A stretch of 57,606 nucleotides of DNA, from NCBI GenBank assembly GCA_017546455.1, contig JAFYWY010000048.1, positions 1 to 57,606 of the forward strand, given 5' to 3'. The notes beneath the pieces are model-generated. The model was not told the origin of the DNA and ran no database searches. It saw nothing but the letters and a program-made list of their open reading frames with translations. Below are positions 17,332 to 25,410 of the stretch, one piece after another (position 1 is the stretch's first letter; every line of letters begins with the position of its first letter). The position numbers were made by a program, and so were the translations under genes. Origin of the DNA: Opitutales bacterium (GTDB lineage: Bacteria; Verrucomicrobiota; Verrucomicrobiia; Opitutales; UBA953).

Positions 17332-17718
17332 CTATTTTTTCTTACAGTGCGAACAAGAACAACCGGCTCCGTGAATTAAATCCGCCTCGCCCGGCAACAA
17401 CTCATTCCCTTGGGGCTTTACAAACGATTCCGGCGCATTCGGATCCGTCCCCGCCGTTTTATGATAGCGCCCCGTCGCCGGATCGCGTTCATAACGCGTG
17501 AAGCCGAGGCGAGCCAACTCCTGGGAATCGTTGACCTTGCGCTTGATTTCGCCTTCTCCGTAACGCGTGACCAAACCCGCAGCCGTAACCACGCGGCGCA
17601 ACGGCTCGCCCGTCAGCGGATGATGCGTCAGCGGAGCATCGCCGAAAGCCTGCTCGATTTCGAGCGTCGCGCCGTCGCTCCCGTCCGGATTTACAATGCA
17701 ATAAACAAACGTAGGCAT
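17332..17718 (-). CDS. FmdB-like small protein with C-terminal CxCxxC motif
   Basis: 128 residues. The start MPTFVYCIVNPDGSDG and the segment PLTHHPLTGEPLRRVV match the FmdB/zinc-ribbon regulator family, whose usual N-terminal CxxC pair is missing here. A Cys-rich end (GCSCSHCKKK) may bind metal instead. The middle contains a tract GEGEIKRKVNDSQELA that I do not recognise. The family is tentatively linked to regulation of formamidase or zinc sensing, with no clear function. It is a single gene; a tandem A/T-rich heptamer repeat begins eight bases before its start. Confidence 0.65.
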   Translation of the reverse strand: MPTFVYCIVNPDGSDGATLEIEQAFGDAPLTHHPLTGEPLRRVVTAAGLVTRYGEGEIKRKVNDSQELARLGFTRYERDPATGRYHKTAGTDPNAPESFVKPQGNELLPGEADLIHGAGCSCSHCKKK

Positions 17719-17726
17719 GCGGGGGA

Positions 17727-17763
17727 GATTAAAGATTAAAGATTAAAGCTTAAAGATTAAAGA
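17727..17763. repeat. Tandem heptamer repeat GATTAAA
   Basis: Five near-perfect copies of a 7-base unit (GATTAAA, one copy GCTTAAA) lie just upstream of the FmdB-like start. A slippage-prone tract here could sit in its promoter region. Confidence 0.7.
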
Positions 17764-18014
17764 GCTTCGGATTTTTGAAAAACAATTACTAAATTCTCTA
17801 AGCGGTAATCATTCGAGATTCGGAATTTGCAATTGCGCAACAGCCTCTTCGAGGCAGAGCGACGATGGTGTGTCCCCGAGATTCCTGCGGCGCAATGGAA
17901 CGAGCTACGCGCTCTTTTCGTAGATAAATCTCTGAAAAACAAATTTCCGGAGCTAGCCTTAAAGATTGGAGAAAACAGGTTGAGCCCCTGCCGCGTATCG
18001 CATTAAATACGTCC
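17764..18014. repeat. Spacer before aroE with repeat segment B
   Basis: There is no complete gene. Bases 17874-17926 and 17926-17969 form a continuous version of the segments found apart at 15903-15954 and 16098-16139. The plus strand is open for a peptide fragment containing IPAAQWNELRALF and then NKFPELALKIG, with no start, so it looks like a gene remnant or a dispersed short element. Bases 17814-17838 (CGAGATTCGGAATTTGCAATT) resemble sequence inserted inside aroE near 18651-18675. Confidence 0.5.
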
Positions 18015-18944
18015 ATGCTTTGCAGCGAGAAAGTTTATACCATCGATGATTTGCGCACGTGGACGCGCACCGAAGCGAGTTTCGCCGTTCTCGGAAAACC
18101 GATTGCGCATTCGCTTTCGCCGAAGATGCACAACGCCGCTTTCGCCGCTCTGCAGGAACGCGATCCGCATTTCGCCCGCTACCGCTATTTCCGCTTCGAA
18201 ATCGCGCCGGAGGCACTCGACGAAGCCCTCCCGCTTTTCTTTGAAAAGAACTTTCACGGGCTCAATCTGACGATCCCGCATAAGGTTGCCGCACTTCCCC
18301 TCCTGAAAGCAATCTCGCCGGAAGCCGAAATCATCGGAGCCGCCAACACGCTTGTCCGCGACGACAAGCTCGGCGGATGGCACGGAGAAAACTCCGACGG
18401 CCGCGGATTCGCCCGCGCCGCCGAAATGCAACTCGGCATCAGACTCACGGGGACACAAATCGTTCTGCTCGGAGCCGGCGGCGCCGCACGCGCTATCGCC
18501 GCGACCGCACTCGCACAGAACTGCGCCTCGCTCACCATCGTCAACCGCTCCCGCGAACGCGCCGAAACACTCGCACACGCGCTTACGCAATCCCAAATGC
18601 CGAATGCCGAATGCCGAATTTTTTCCCAGGACGAAATTCGGAATCCCGACTTCGAGATTTGCAATTCGCGGACACCCGTGCTCGTTGTCAACGCAACCGC
18701 GCTCGGCCTAAAGCCCGACGATGCCTCACCCTTCCCGGCGGAACTTTTGCAAGCCGGTATGGCGGTTTACGACACGACTTACGGCACCCACACCAGCGCG
18801 CTCGTCGCCGCCGCACGCGAACACGATCTCCCCGCCGCCGACGGCCGCTCCATGCTCGCCTGGCAAGGTGCCCTCGCCTTCGAGCTTTGGAACAACGTCC
18901 CCGCCGCCGAAACCTTCCCCGTCATGTTCCGCGAACTTTCTTAG
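18015..18944 (+). CDS. aroE: Shikimate dehydrogenase with repeat-encoded insertion
   Basis: 309 residues, longer than the usual 270-290. It reduces 3-dehydroshikimate with NADPH in aromatic amino-acid synthesis. Seen: GKPIAHSLSPKMHNAAF (shikimate site), LTIPHKV with the catalytic Lys, NSDGRGF, the nucleotide loop GAGGAARAIA, VNRSRERA for NADP, and WQGALAFELW at the end. Between the Rossmann NRS motif and VVNATALG there is an extra stretch (about residues 194-221) encoded by short tandem and inverted repeats. It may be a tolerated insertion on a surface loop. Confidence 0.93.
   Translation: MLCSEKVYTIDDLRTWTRTEASFAVLGKPIAHSLSPKMHNAAFAALQERDPHFARYRYFRFEIAPEALDEALPLFFEKNFHGLNLTIPHKVAALPLLKAISPEAEIIGAANTLVRDDKLGGWHGENSDGRGFARAAEMQLGIRLTGTQIVLLGAGGAARAIAATALAQNCASLTIVNRSRERAETLAHALTQSQMPNAECRIFSQDEIRNPDFEICNSRTPVLVVNATALGLKPDDASPFPAELLQAGMAVYDTTYGTHTSALVAAAREHDLPAADGRSMLAWQGALAFELWNNVPAAETFPVMFRELS
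18596..18616 (+). repeat. Tandem AATGCCG x3 within aroE
   Basis: Three perfect 7-base copies in the insertion of aroE. Since 7 is not a multiple of 3, copy-number change would shift the frame. Confidence 0.8.
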
Positions 18945-19117
18945 GAAACGGAACCACGAATAAACACGAATTTTTCGTCACCCATCTAACAAAACTGCCG
19001 CTTACGGCAAAAATATTAGATGCCTCACTCACGACTTCCAACAAAACTTATCGTCGCCGAAAAAAAGCCTGGATGCGTAGAAAACAAAACCACGACTACA
19101 AATTAACAAATTTCCCC

Positions 19118-21547
19118 ATGTCTCTTTTTGAAAATCTCCAAAATGCTTCGTCCGAAGAAGACGTCAAAGACGCCTACATTAAAGCTCTCGGATTGAAAGC
19201 CTACCAGAAGAACCTCATCGACATCCAAACCAAGGAGGTTTGGTTCGAAGCGAAAGTCGGGAACAAAATCTCCACTTACGCGATGTTCACGCAACTGCTT
19301 CACTACATCCAAGTCGCGCTCGACGACGGCGACGAAATCCCGCCGTTTCTCTGCGTAATCGACAGCGTAAAAGCCGCGCTGATGAAAACCGAAATCGCGC
19401 TCCCACTCCTAAAAAAACGTACGATTAAATGGGGAAAATCCGCATCGGCGTTCCCGCGGGAAGCGCTCGACGCCGTCTCTCAATACATCGGCACGCACTT
19501 TGTCACGTTTCGTATCGAAAGCCATGAAAAGGAATTCATCGAAACCGTCAAAGCAGCCATCCGAACCGGTGAAATTGTCCGCACGCAAATCACACCGGAC
19601 AATCTCAAACAAGTTTTTGACCGCTGGGTCGAAATGATCGGACGAGAAATTTCCGGCGTTCCCGAAGAAGATTATTGCTTGCTCTTTTTCGCCGACATTA
19701 TGAGCGACGGGACCGTAGCCACGCACGAAAACCTTCCCGCCGAGCTTCTCCACAAAAACGGCAAACCCACATTCCTGCTCAACGGAAAACTCTACCAGCT
19801 CGGAAACTATGACGGATACCGCAGATTTTGGGCAATTTACGCCCGCCCGCCGGAGCCGGAATACCGAAACTACCTGCTCGAACGGCGGGACTCACTCATT
19901 CCCTACGACGAACGCTCTTTCAAAGGTGCCTACTACACGCCGCTTCACGTTGTCGACAAAGCCTACGACCTGCTCGCAAAAACGCTCGGGAAAAACTGGC
20001 AACGCGATTACATTGTCTGGGACCCGTGTTGCGGCGTCGGGAACTTGGAAACCAAGCACGGGAACGCACGCAATATCTTCATGTCCACGCTCGACCAAGC
20101 CGACATTGACGTGATGAAAGCCGCAAAAACCTGCCGCGCCGCCACTCGCTTTCAATACGATTTTCTCAACGACGACATCGCCGAAGACGGAACAATCGAC
20201 TATTCCCTCTCCGGGAAACTCCCGCAAAGCCTGCGTGACGCAATCGCCGCCGCCAACGCCGGGAAAAAGAAATTTCTCATTCTTATGAATCCGCCGTACG
20301 CGGAAGCGATGAACGCGGACAACACCGGGAACACCACCGACAGCAAAGAAGCCGAACGCAAAAAAGGCGTCGCGGGAACATGCCTCGCCAAATCAATGAA
20401 TCTCGGATACGCACAACGCGAACTTTTCGTACAGTTTTTAGTGCGTATCTTCAGAGAAATTCCGAGCGCGACCGTCGCCATGTTTTCGACATTAAAATAC
20501 GTTAACGCCTCGAACTTCGAGCTGTTTCGAGAATCTTGGACTGCAGAATTTTTGGACGGATTTGTCGTTCACTCCAAAGCATTTGACGGCATTAAAGGGA
20601 ACTTCCCCATCGGATTTCTCATTTGGAAGCTAACGGGAACGACGCGAGACGCGTCATCTCCGCTAAGTTTTCCGTTGGAAATCACCTGTGAGGTTTTGGA
20701 CAAGGAGGGGAACGCCGTCGGAGAAAAAACATTTTACAATCTTCCCAAAACAAAATTTCTCAGCGAATGGATTAAACGCCCGCGCTCGAACAACGTTCCC
20801 GCGATCCCGCTAAAAAACGCAATCACGCCTTCGACAAGCACGAAAGATGTCCGCGGAACACATTGGGCAGACGGAGCAATTGCATCGATGTATTGCGCAG
20901 GAAACGACTTTCAGCATGCACAAATTTATACCGCTCTTTTTTCTTCCGGATACTGTAGTGCGGGAGCGTTTTTCGTTACGCCGGAAAATTTGGAAAAGGC
21001 GGCGATTGTCTTTGCCGTTCGCCGCCTAATAAAACCGACGTGGCTGAATGACCGCGACCAGTTTCTTCAGCCGGACAAAGCGTTCCCGCAGGAATTTGCC
21101 GACGATTGCCTGATTTGGATGCTTTTCAGCGGAAGCAACCTCACGGCAAGTGCCGACAATTTAGAGTGGAACGGAAAGCGCTGGAGCATCGTTAATCATT
21201 TCATTCCGTTCACGGAAGACGAAGTAAACGCGCCCGAGCGCTTCGAAAGCGATTTCATGGTAAATTATCTCGCGAAGAAAAAGCTTTCGCCGGAAGCCGC
21301 TGCGATTCTCGATGCCGGGCGGGAACTCTGGAAAGCGTATTTCGAGCGAAGCATGGAATTTTCTATTCGCGAAAAACTGAAACTCAACCGCGCTGATGTC
21401 GGCTGGTATCAAATCCGCAACGCACTAAAATTTTACAACGAAACAAGCGACGCCGTTCCCGTGAGCTTTTCCCGCTTTGAATCCGCCTACAAAACCCTAA
21501 GCGACAAACTCCGCCCGCAAATCTTCGACTACGGATTTCTGAAATGA
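19118..21547 (+). CDS. Large N6-adenine DNA methyltransferase with putative N-terminal nuclease motif (type IIG-like)
   Basis: ATG 19118 is preferred: the frame is open far upstream, but that part overlaps aroE and encodes an Arg-rich shadow peptide. The 809-residue product has an N-terminal region with D35...E44-A-K46 (NLIDIQTKEVWFEAK), which fits a PD-(D/E)xK nuclease core. Then come a helical region, motif X (GAYYTP), motif I (DPCCGVGNLE, about residue 303; usually DPACGSG), and the catalytic NPPY (about 391). The C-terminal 350 residues may read the target. This resembles one-polypeptide restriction-modification enzymes. No separate specificity or restriction gene is nearby. An orphan methylase is the alternative. 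Confidence 0.75.
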   Translation: MSLFENLQNASSEEDVKDAYIKALGLKAYQKNLIDIQTKEVWFEAKVGNKISTYAMFTQLLHYIQVALDDGDEIPPFLCVIDSVKAALMKTEIALPLLKKRTIKWGKSASAFPREALDAVSQYIGTHFVTFRIESHEKEFIETVKAAIRTGEIVRTQITPDNLKQVFDRWVEMIGREISGVPEEDYCLLFFADIMSDGTVATHENLPAELLHKNGKPTFLLNGKLYQLGNYDGYRRFWAIYARPPEPEYRNYLLERRDSLIPYDERSFKGAYYTPLHVVDKAYDLLAKTLGKNWQRDYIVWDPCCGVGNLETKHGNARNIFMSTLDQADIDVMKAAKTCRAATRFQYDFLNDDIAEDGTIDYSLSGKLPQSLRDAIAAANAGKKKFLILMNPPYAEAMNADNTGNTTDSKEAERKKGVAGTCLAKSMNLGYAQRELFVQFLVRIFREIPSATVAMFSTLKYVNASNFELFRESWTAEFLDGFVVHSKAFDGIKGNFPIGFLIWKLTGTTRDASSPLSFPLEITCEVLDKEGNAVGEKTFYNLPKTKFLSEWIKRPRSNNVPAIPLKNAITPSTSTKDVRGTHWADGAIASMYCAGNDFQHAQIYTALFSSGYCSAGAFFVTPENLEKAAIVFAVRRLIKPTWLNDRDQFLQPDKAFPQEFADDCLIWMLFSGSNLTASADNLEWNGKRWSIVNHFIPFTEDEVNAPERFESDFMVNYLAKKKLSPEAAAILDAGRELWKAYFERSMEFSIREKLKLNRADVGWYQIRNALKFYNETSDAVPVSFSRFESAYKTLSDKLRPQIFDYGFLK

Positions 21548-21603
21548 CAACGAATGAAAATTTCGTCGATTTTTCAGCAAATTTAGAAAACGTTCGGAAA
21601 TAG

Positions 21604-22392
21604 GTGGATAAAAACAGCTTTGCGGAGATAATTGGGCGTATGTGTGCAGATGAAAAAATCAATTGCGGGAACGGTTTTCCGAAGACGGCGTTTTTGTTGG
21701 GGGCAGGCTTAGGAACGCGCTTGCGTCCGCTAACGGAAAATTGTCCGAAGCCGCTTTTGCCGATTGGCGGAAAACCGATGATTTGTCACGCGATGGACGC
21801 GCTGATCGCGCTCGGCATTAAGCGTTTTATCATCAACACGCACCATGCCGCAGCCGTTTACGAAGAAAAATTTCCGGACGGTCATTATCGCGGCGTTCCG
21901 GTAACACTCGTCCACGAACCCGTTTTGCTCGACACCGGAGGCGGCCTAAAAAATATCGAACAACTTCTCGAGCCAGACGACGAAAATCTGCTCGTTTACA
22001 ACGGCGACATTCTCGCCAAACTCGATTTGTGCACGCTCATCGCGGAGCACCTGCATTCCCGCGCGCTCGCCACCCTGCTCTTGCGAACGAACGAACGCGG
22101 GAACGTAAATTTCTCCGAAACAAAACAAGGCAAGTGCGGGAACGTCGAAGACTTGCGCGATCGGCTCGGCAATGCGGGAACGCGGCGTTGCGGTTTTACC
22201 GGAATCTATTGCGTCTCCCGAAAATTTTTCGACGAGCTCCACGCAGGGAAAATCGAAAGCGTCGTCGAGGCATTTTTGCGTGTCATCGCTCGCGGGAACA
22301 GCGAAATCCGCGGTGTTATCGATGACACGGGAACATGGCGCGACCTGGGCACGCTCGAAGAGTACGCCGCGGCACAAAAGGAATATCGCTGA
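21604..22392 (+). CDS. Nucleotidyltransferase for sugar phosphates (MurU/RmlA-like)
   Basis: 262 residues. The nucleotide loop is GAGLGTRLRPLTENCPKPLL, followed by NTHH, a substrate segment EPVLLDTGGGL and the metal Asp in YNGDILAK. The family joins NTP to a sugar-1-phosphate. MurU (MurNAc-1-P) and HddC/ManC-type enzymes are the nearest in pattern, so it may feed cell-wall recycling or surface polysaccharide. The first 20 residues are not part of the fold, so the in-frame ATG at 21640 is an alternative start. It carries five exact copies of the over-represented GCGGGAAC core and ends in a matching terminator. Confidence 0.85.
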   Translation: MDKNSFAEIIGRMCADEKINCGNGFPKTAFLLGAGLGTRLRPLTENCPKPLLPIGGKPMICHAMDALIALGIKRFIINTHHAAAVYEEKFPDGHYRGVPVTLVHEPVLLDTGGGLKNIEQLLEPDDENLLVYNGDILAKLDLCTLIAEHLHSRALATLLLRTNERGNVNFSETKQGKCGNVEDLRDRLGNAGTRRCGFTGIYCVSRKFFDELHAGKIESVVEAFLRVIARGNSEIRGVIDDTGTWRDLGTLEEYAAAQKEYR

Positions 22393-22402
22393 GGCTTAAA
22401 CA

Positions 22403-22438
22403 CAAAAAAGCGTTCCCTTCTCGGGGAACGCTTTTTTG
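22403..22438. terminator. Bidirectional terminator with inverted GCGTTCCC/GGGAACGC arms
   Basis: AAAAAAGCGTTCCC pairs perfectly with GGGAACGCTTTTTT over a six-base loop. It separates the nucleotidyltransferase (plus) from wzc (minus). Confidence 0.92.
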
Positions 22439-22451
22439 TCGGTAAGAGTAA

Positions 22452-24722
22452 TTACTCGGCGGAACCGTAGTATTGCGAATACGAATTCGCATACGACTTG
22501 TCCGTGTAGAAATGCTCCGTACGGCGCGGCATCTGGTTGAGAACGGCACCGAAGATCGGAACCTTGGCGTCTTCCAAACGACGCAAGCTGTTTCTGACCA
22601 ACAAGCGCGGGTTCGCATTGAACTTAATCGTAAAGATGACCCCGTCGCAGTTCGGAAGAATATTCAGGATGTCGCTGACCGCAGCAATCGGCGGCGTATC
22701 GATAATAATGCGGTCGTAGCGCTCACGCAGCTGGGACAGCATTTCCAAGAACTTCTTGCTGTTGATAACACGCGTCGGATTCTTAAACGCGCTTCCTGCG
22801 GGAAGTACGTCCATATCCGGAATGAAGTCCTTCACGATACACTCTTCGATCGGAGCATTGTCCTCAATGTAGTGGCGAATCCCAATTGCACTGTCGTCAA
22901 GGCCCAAAGAACGCGCGATATTCGGCAAGCGCAAGTCGGCGTCGAGCAACAGAACACGTTCACCGTTAGAGGCATAAACTTCCGCAACATTCGAAGAGAT
23001 GAAGGTTTTCCCTTCCGAAGGCGTCGTCGAAGTAACGGCAATGACCTTAGCAGTTCTGGAAACTTCACCGATTTTCAGCGCGGAATACAGCGAAATAAAG
23101 GATTCCGTAACGCGGCGGTTGTTGCCGCTTGCCACCATCGTCGCCTTTTCGACCAAGCCGTTTTTGCGTCCGCGAATGCGCTTAACGGAAGCCAAAAGCG
23201 GGAGGTTGAGAAATACTTCGACGTCCTTGCTGGTTTTGACGCGGTCGTCCAGGAAGGAGAGCAGAATGATGACACCGGCGCCGATAGCCGTTCCCGCCAC
23301 GATTGCAAAGAGCGCATTCAGGAGGAAGTTCTTATTCGACGGCATATTCGGCACGCTTGCCATATCCAAGGGCTGGATGATGGAGGTCGAGGTGGTCGTC
23401 AAGCTCAAGCTTTGGTCTTCCAAGTTGATGCGGAGGCGCTGGAGCAACTCTTCGTCGTTGCGCAGCTGAGCCGTAAGCGTTTCAAGCTGTGTGCTGGCTT
23501 CGCGCATCTTCTGGAGCTTAGCCATTTTTTCGATGGCGCGTTGCTTCGCGGATTCATAACGGCGCTTAGTAGCAACAAAGCTCGCGTTGAATTCGGCTTC
23601 AGCCTTGGCGACTGCCTTATCCAATTCCTTCTCGGTTGCAGCCAATTGTTCCTTGGCACGAATGAGTTCCGGGTGCTTTTCCGCGTAGCGTTCGAGCATC
23701 GACCCGATGGCGATACGCTGTTCCGCACGGCGGGAGAGCAAAGCTCCTACGTGGGTGTTCCCCGTAATTGCCGGCTGTTCCAAGAGCGAATTGCCTTCGC
23801 GCTTGGCCTTATCGATTTCGTTAATAATCGCCAGCTGGTCGTCGTAATTTTTCTTTTCTGCGTCGAGCTGACGGTTGATATCGGAAAGCTCACTGGCTGC
23901 CGTACCCATATCGAGCTCAAGCAGGTTCTCGCGGCGAACCAATTCAACGCGCTCCTGACGCTCCATCTCGATCTTCTTTTCGAGATTTTCAATCTTTTGA
24001 CGTGTCGTCTCAATCGCCGGATTTGCACGCAACGCACGGATTTCCATGTTGTACTTGCAAATTTCGTCGATGAAGTAGTCCGTCATCTTCTTTGCAATTT
24101 CCTTCGTACGGTGCGTATAGCCGACGGTCACGATGAAGGTCGATTTCTTCGGCTGAACCAAGCGGTGACGTGCGATTACTTCTTCAGCCGAGAGCGGGCC
24201 CGAGAAGAAGTCGCTGTCGCGGTAAGGGTCGACGACTTCGGAGAGTTCCGCCTGCGTCAAACGCTGAACAACGCGGTTGATAATCTGCTCGCTGGTCATA
24301 ATTTCGACCTGCGTAAGGAAGTCGTCCTGACCTCCGACCTGCATTTCACCCGTCGTGCGGCCAAGTCCGAGATTCAACGCTTGGCGAAGCACCTGAACGC
24401 GCCCCTGAGCCGTGTATTCCGGAACAATATTGTAAGTGTAAACCAATACGCCCGAAAGCACGATAAACACGGAAAGAATCAGATACCAGATGCGCTCCCG
24501 GAAAATCGTGATGTAATCTCCGAGCGAGCGCGATTGCATCGTCTCGGAAAGATTCCCCGCGATATCGGAGAGTCCGACGCCGTAATTCCCGTTGTGATAA
24601 CCGTAGCCATAGCCGTAACCATAGCCATACCCCGCAGGAGCGGGGGCGGGAGCCGGGGGGGGCGGTGCTTCCGGCGTACTCGTTCCCGCATCCGCGGGAG
24701 TCAAATTTTCTTTTTCAGACAT
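22452..24722 (-). CDS. wzc: Polysaccharide co-polymerase / BY-kinase (Wzc-like)
   Basis: 756 residues. Layout: a Pro/Ala- and Gly-Tyr-rich cytoplasmic N-terminus (alternating GY near residues 32-42), a first membrane segment (about 78-98), a Wzz domain, long coiled coils (about 200-430), a second membrane segment (about 460-480), and a kinase domain. The kinase has Walker A TPSEGKT (about 565), Walker A-prime LLLDADLR, Walker B IIIDTPP and a tyrosine cluster at the end (YTDKSYANSYSQYY). It sets chain length of capsule or exopolysaccharide and autophosphorylates on the tail. It is five bases after wza. Confidence 0.92.
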   Translation of the reverse strand: MSEKENLTPADAGTSTPEAPPPPAPAPAPAGYGYGYGYGYGYHNGNYGVGLSDIAGNLSETMQSRSLGDYITIFRERIWYLILSVFIVLSGVLVYTYNIVPEYTAQGRVQVLRQALNLGLGRTTGEMQVGGQDDFLTQVEIMTSEQIINRVVQRLTQAELSEVVDPYRDSDFFSGPLSAEEVIARHRLVQPKKSTFIVTVGYTHRTKEIAKKMTDYFIDEICKYNMEIRALRANPAIETTRQKIENLEKKIEMERQERVELVRRENLLELDMGTAASELSDINRQLDAEKKNYDDQLAIINEIDKAKREGNSLLEQPAITGNTHVGALLSRRAEQRIAIGSMLERYAEKHPELIRAKEQLAATEKELDKAVAKAEAEFNASFVATKRRYESAKQRAIEKMAKLQKMREASTQLETLTAQLRNDEELLQRLRINLEDQSLSLTTTSTSIIQPLDMASVPNMPSNKNFLLNALFAIVAGTAIGAGVIILLSFLDDRVKTSKDVEVFLNLPLLASVKRIRGRKNGLVEKATMVASGNNRRVTESFISLYSALKIGEVSRTAKVIAVTSTTPSEGKTFISSNVAEVYASNGERVLLLDADLRLPNIARSLGLDDSAIGIRHYIEDNAPIEECIVKDFIPDMDVLPAGSAFKNPTRVINSKKFLEMLSQLRERYDRIIIDTPPIAAVSDILNILPNCDGVIFTIKFNANPRLLVRNSLRRLEDAKVPIFGAVLNQMPRRTEHFYTDKSYANSYSQYYGSAE

Positions 24723-24727
24723 CAGAA

Positions 24728-25369
24728 TTAAATTTTAGAGTCTTGGACGTAGATTTTGTCACCTTCCTGCAGGAGAATGTCGGGATCGATACCTTCCTGA
24801 ATATTCTTCAGGTTGATGATATAGGTCTTTTCCCCGTCATCCGTCTTTCGGATCAGAATGACATTCGTTCGCGAGGCACGCGGCAACAAACCGCGGGCAG
24901 CCGTGATGGCGCGAATCAAAGTCAGGGATTCTTCCATCGGCATCAGCACCGGACCGACGGCTCCGACAAACCCGTCCACATAAACGCGGCGCTCCGCGTA
25001 GGAAAGGATTTGCAGGGAGACCTGCGGATTAACGTAATAGGCGGCCTTACGGTAGGAGTCTTCGATTTTTTCCTTCGCTTCGCGGAGGGTTAAACCAGAA
25101 ACTTTGACCGGGCCCAGCAGGTAGAGCGTGATGTTCCCGTCACCGGAAACACGATATTCCCCGCGGTTTTCCGGTTCCTGGAACATTTCGAAGCGAATCA
25201 TGTCCATCGGACGGATGCGGTAGTCGCGCGTCTCCAATTGCGGAGGCACCGAGCTTTGGCGCAAATCGCTAACAGAGCTCGTGTCCTGAGTGCAGGCAGT
25301 AATTAAGCCAATAAAAAAAAGAGCTGCGCAGGAAGCTACAACTCTTTTCCAAAAAATAAATTTAATCAT
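24728..25369 (-). CDS. wza: Polysaccharide export outer-membrane lipoprotein (Wza-like)
   Basis: 213 residues. A lipoprotein signal with lipobox ITAC (Cys26) precedes the polysaccharide export domain (DYRIRPMDMIRFEMF, then GDGNITLYLLGPVKVSGLT) and a SLBB-type segment (VYVDGFVGAVGP). It is shorter than E. coli Wza (about 380), with one SLBB-type domain and no C-terminal helix to cross the outer membrane. The barrel gene upstream may supply that channel. The end lies five bases before the wzc start. Confidence 0.9.
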   Translation of the reverse strand: MIKFIFWKRVVASCAALFFIGLITACTQDTSSVSDLRQSSVPPQLETRDYRIRPMDMIRFEMFQEPENRGEYRVSGDGNITLYLLGPVKVSGLTLREAKEKIEDSYRKAAYYVNPQVSLQILSYAERRVYVDGFVGAVGPVLMPMEESLTLIRAITAARGLLPRASRTNVILIRKTDDGEKTYIINLKNIQEGIDPDILLQEGDKIYVQDSKI

Positions 25370-25410
25370 TTTTTTATAATAAACGAAGCGCTTTCGCGCA
25401 CTTCCGCTTA

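Noticed and set aside
17727-17763. CRISPR array
   Set aside because: The unit is only seven bases with no spacers, and no cas genes are present in the window.
15880-18014. Insertion sequence between tRNA-Ala and aroE
   Set aside because: No transposase or terminal inverted repeats; only short, diverged segments shared by the two spacers.
18377-19117. N-terminal extension of the methyltransferase frame
   Set aside because: It overlaps aroE and encodes an Arg-rich low-complexity peptide; the methyltransferase fold starts at 19118.
24590-24650. Gly-Tyr codon repeats as a separate DNA repeat element
   Set aside because: They are in frame and encode the alternating GY tract of Wzc.
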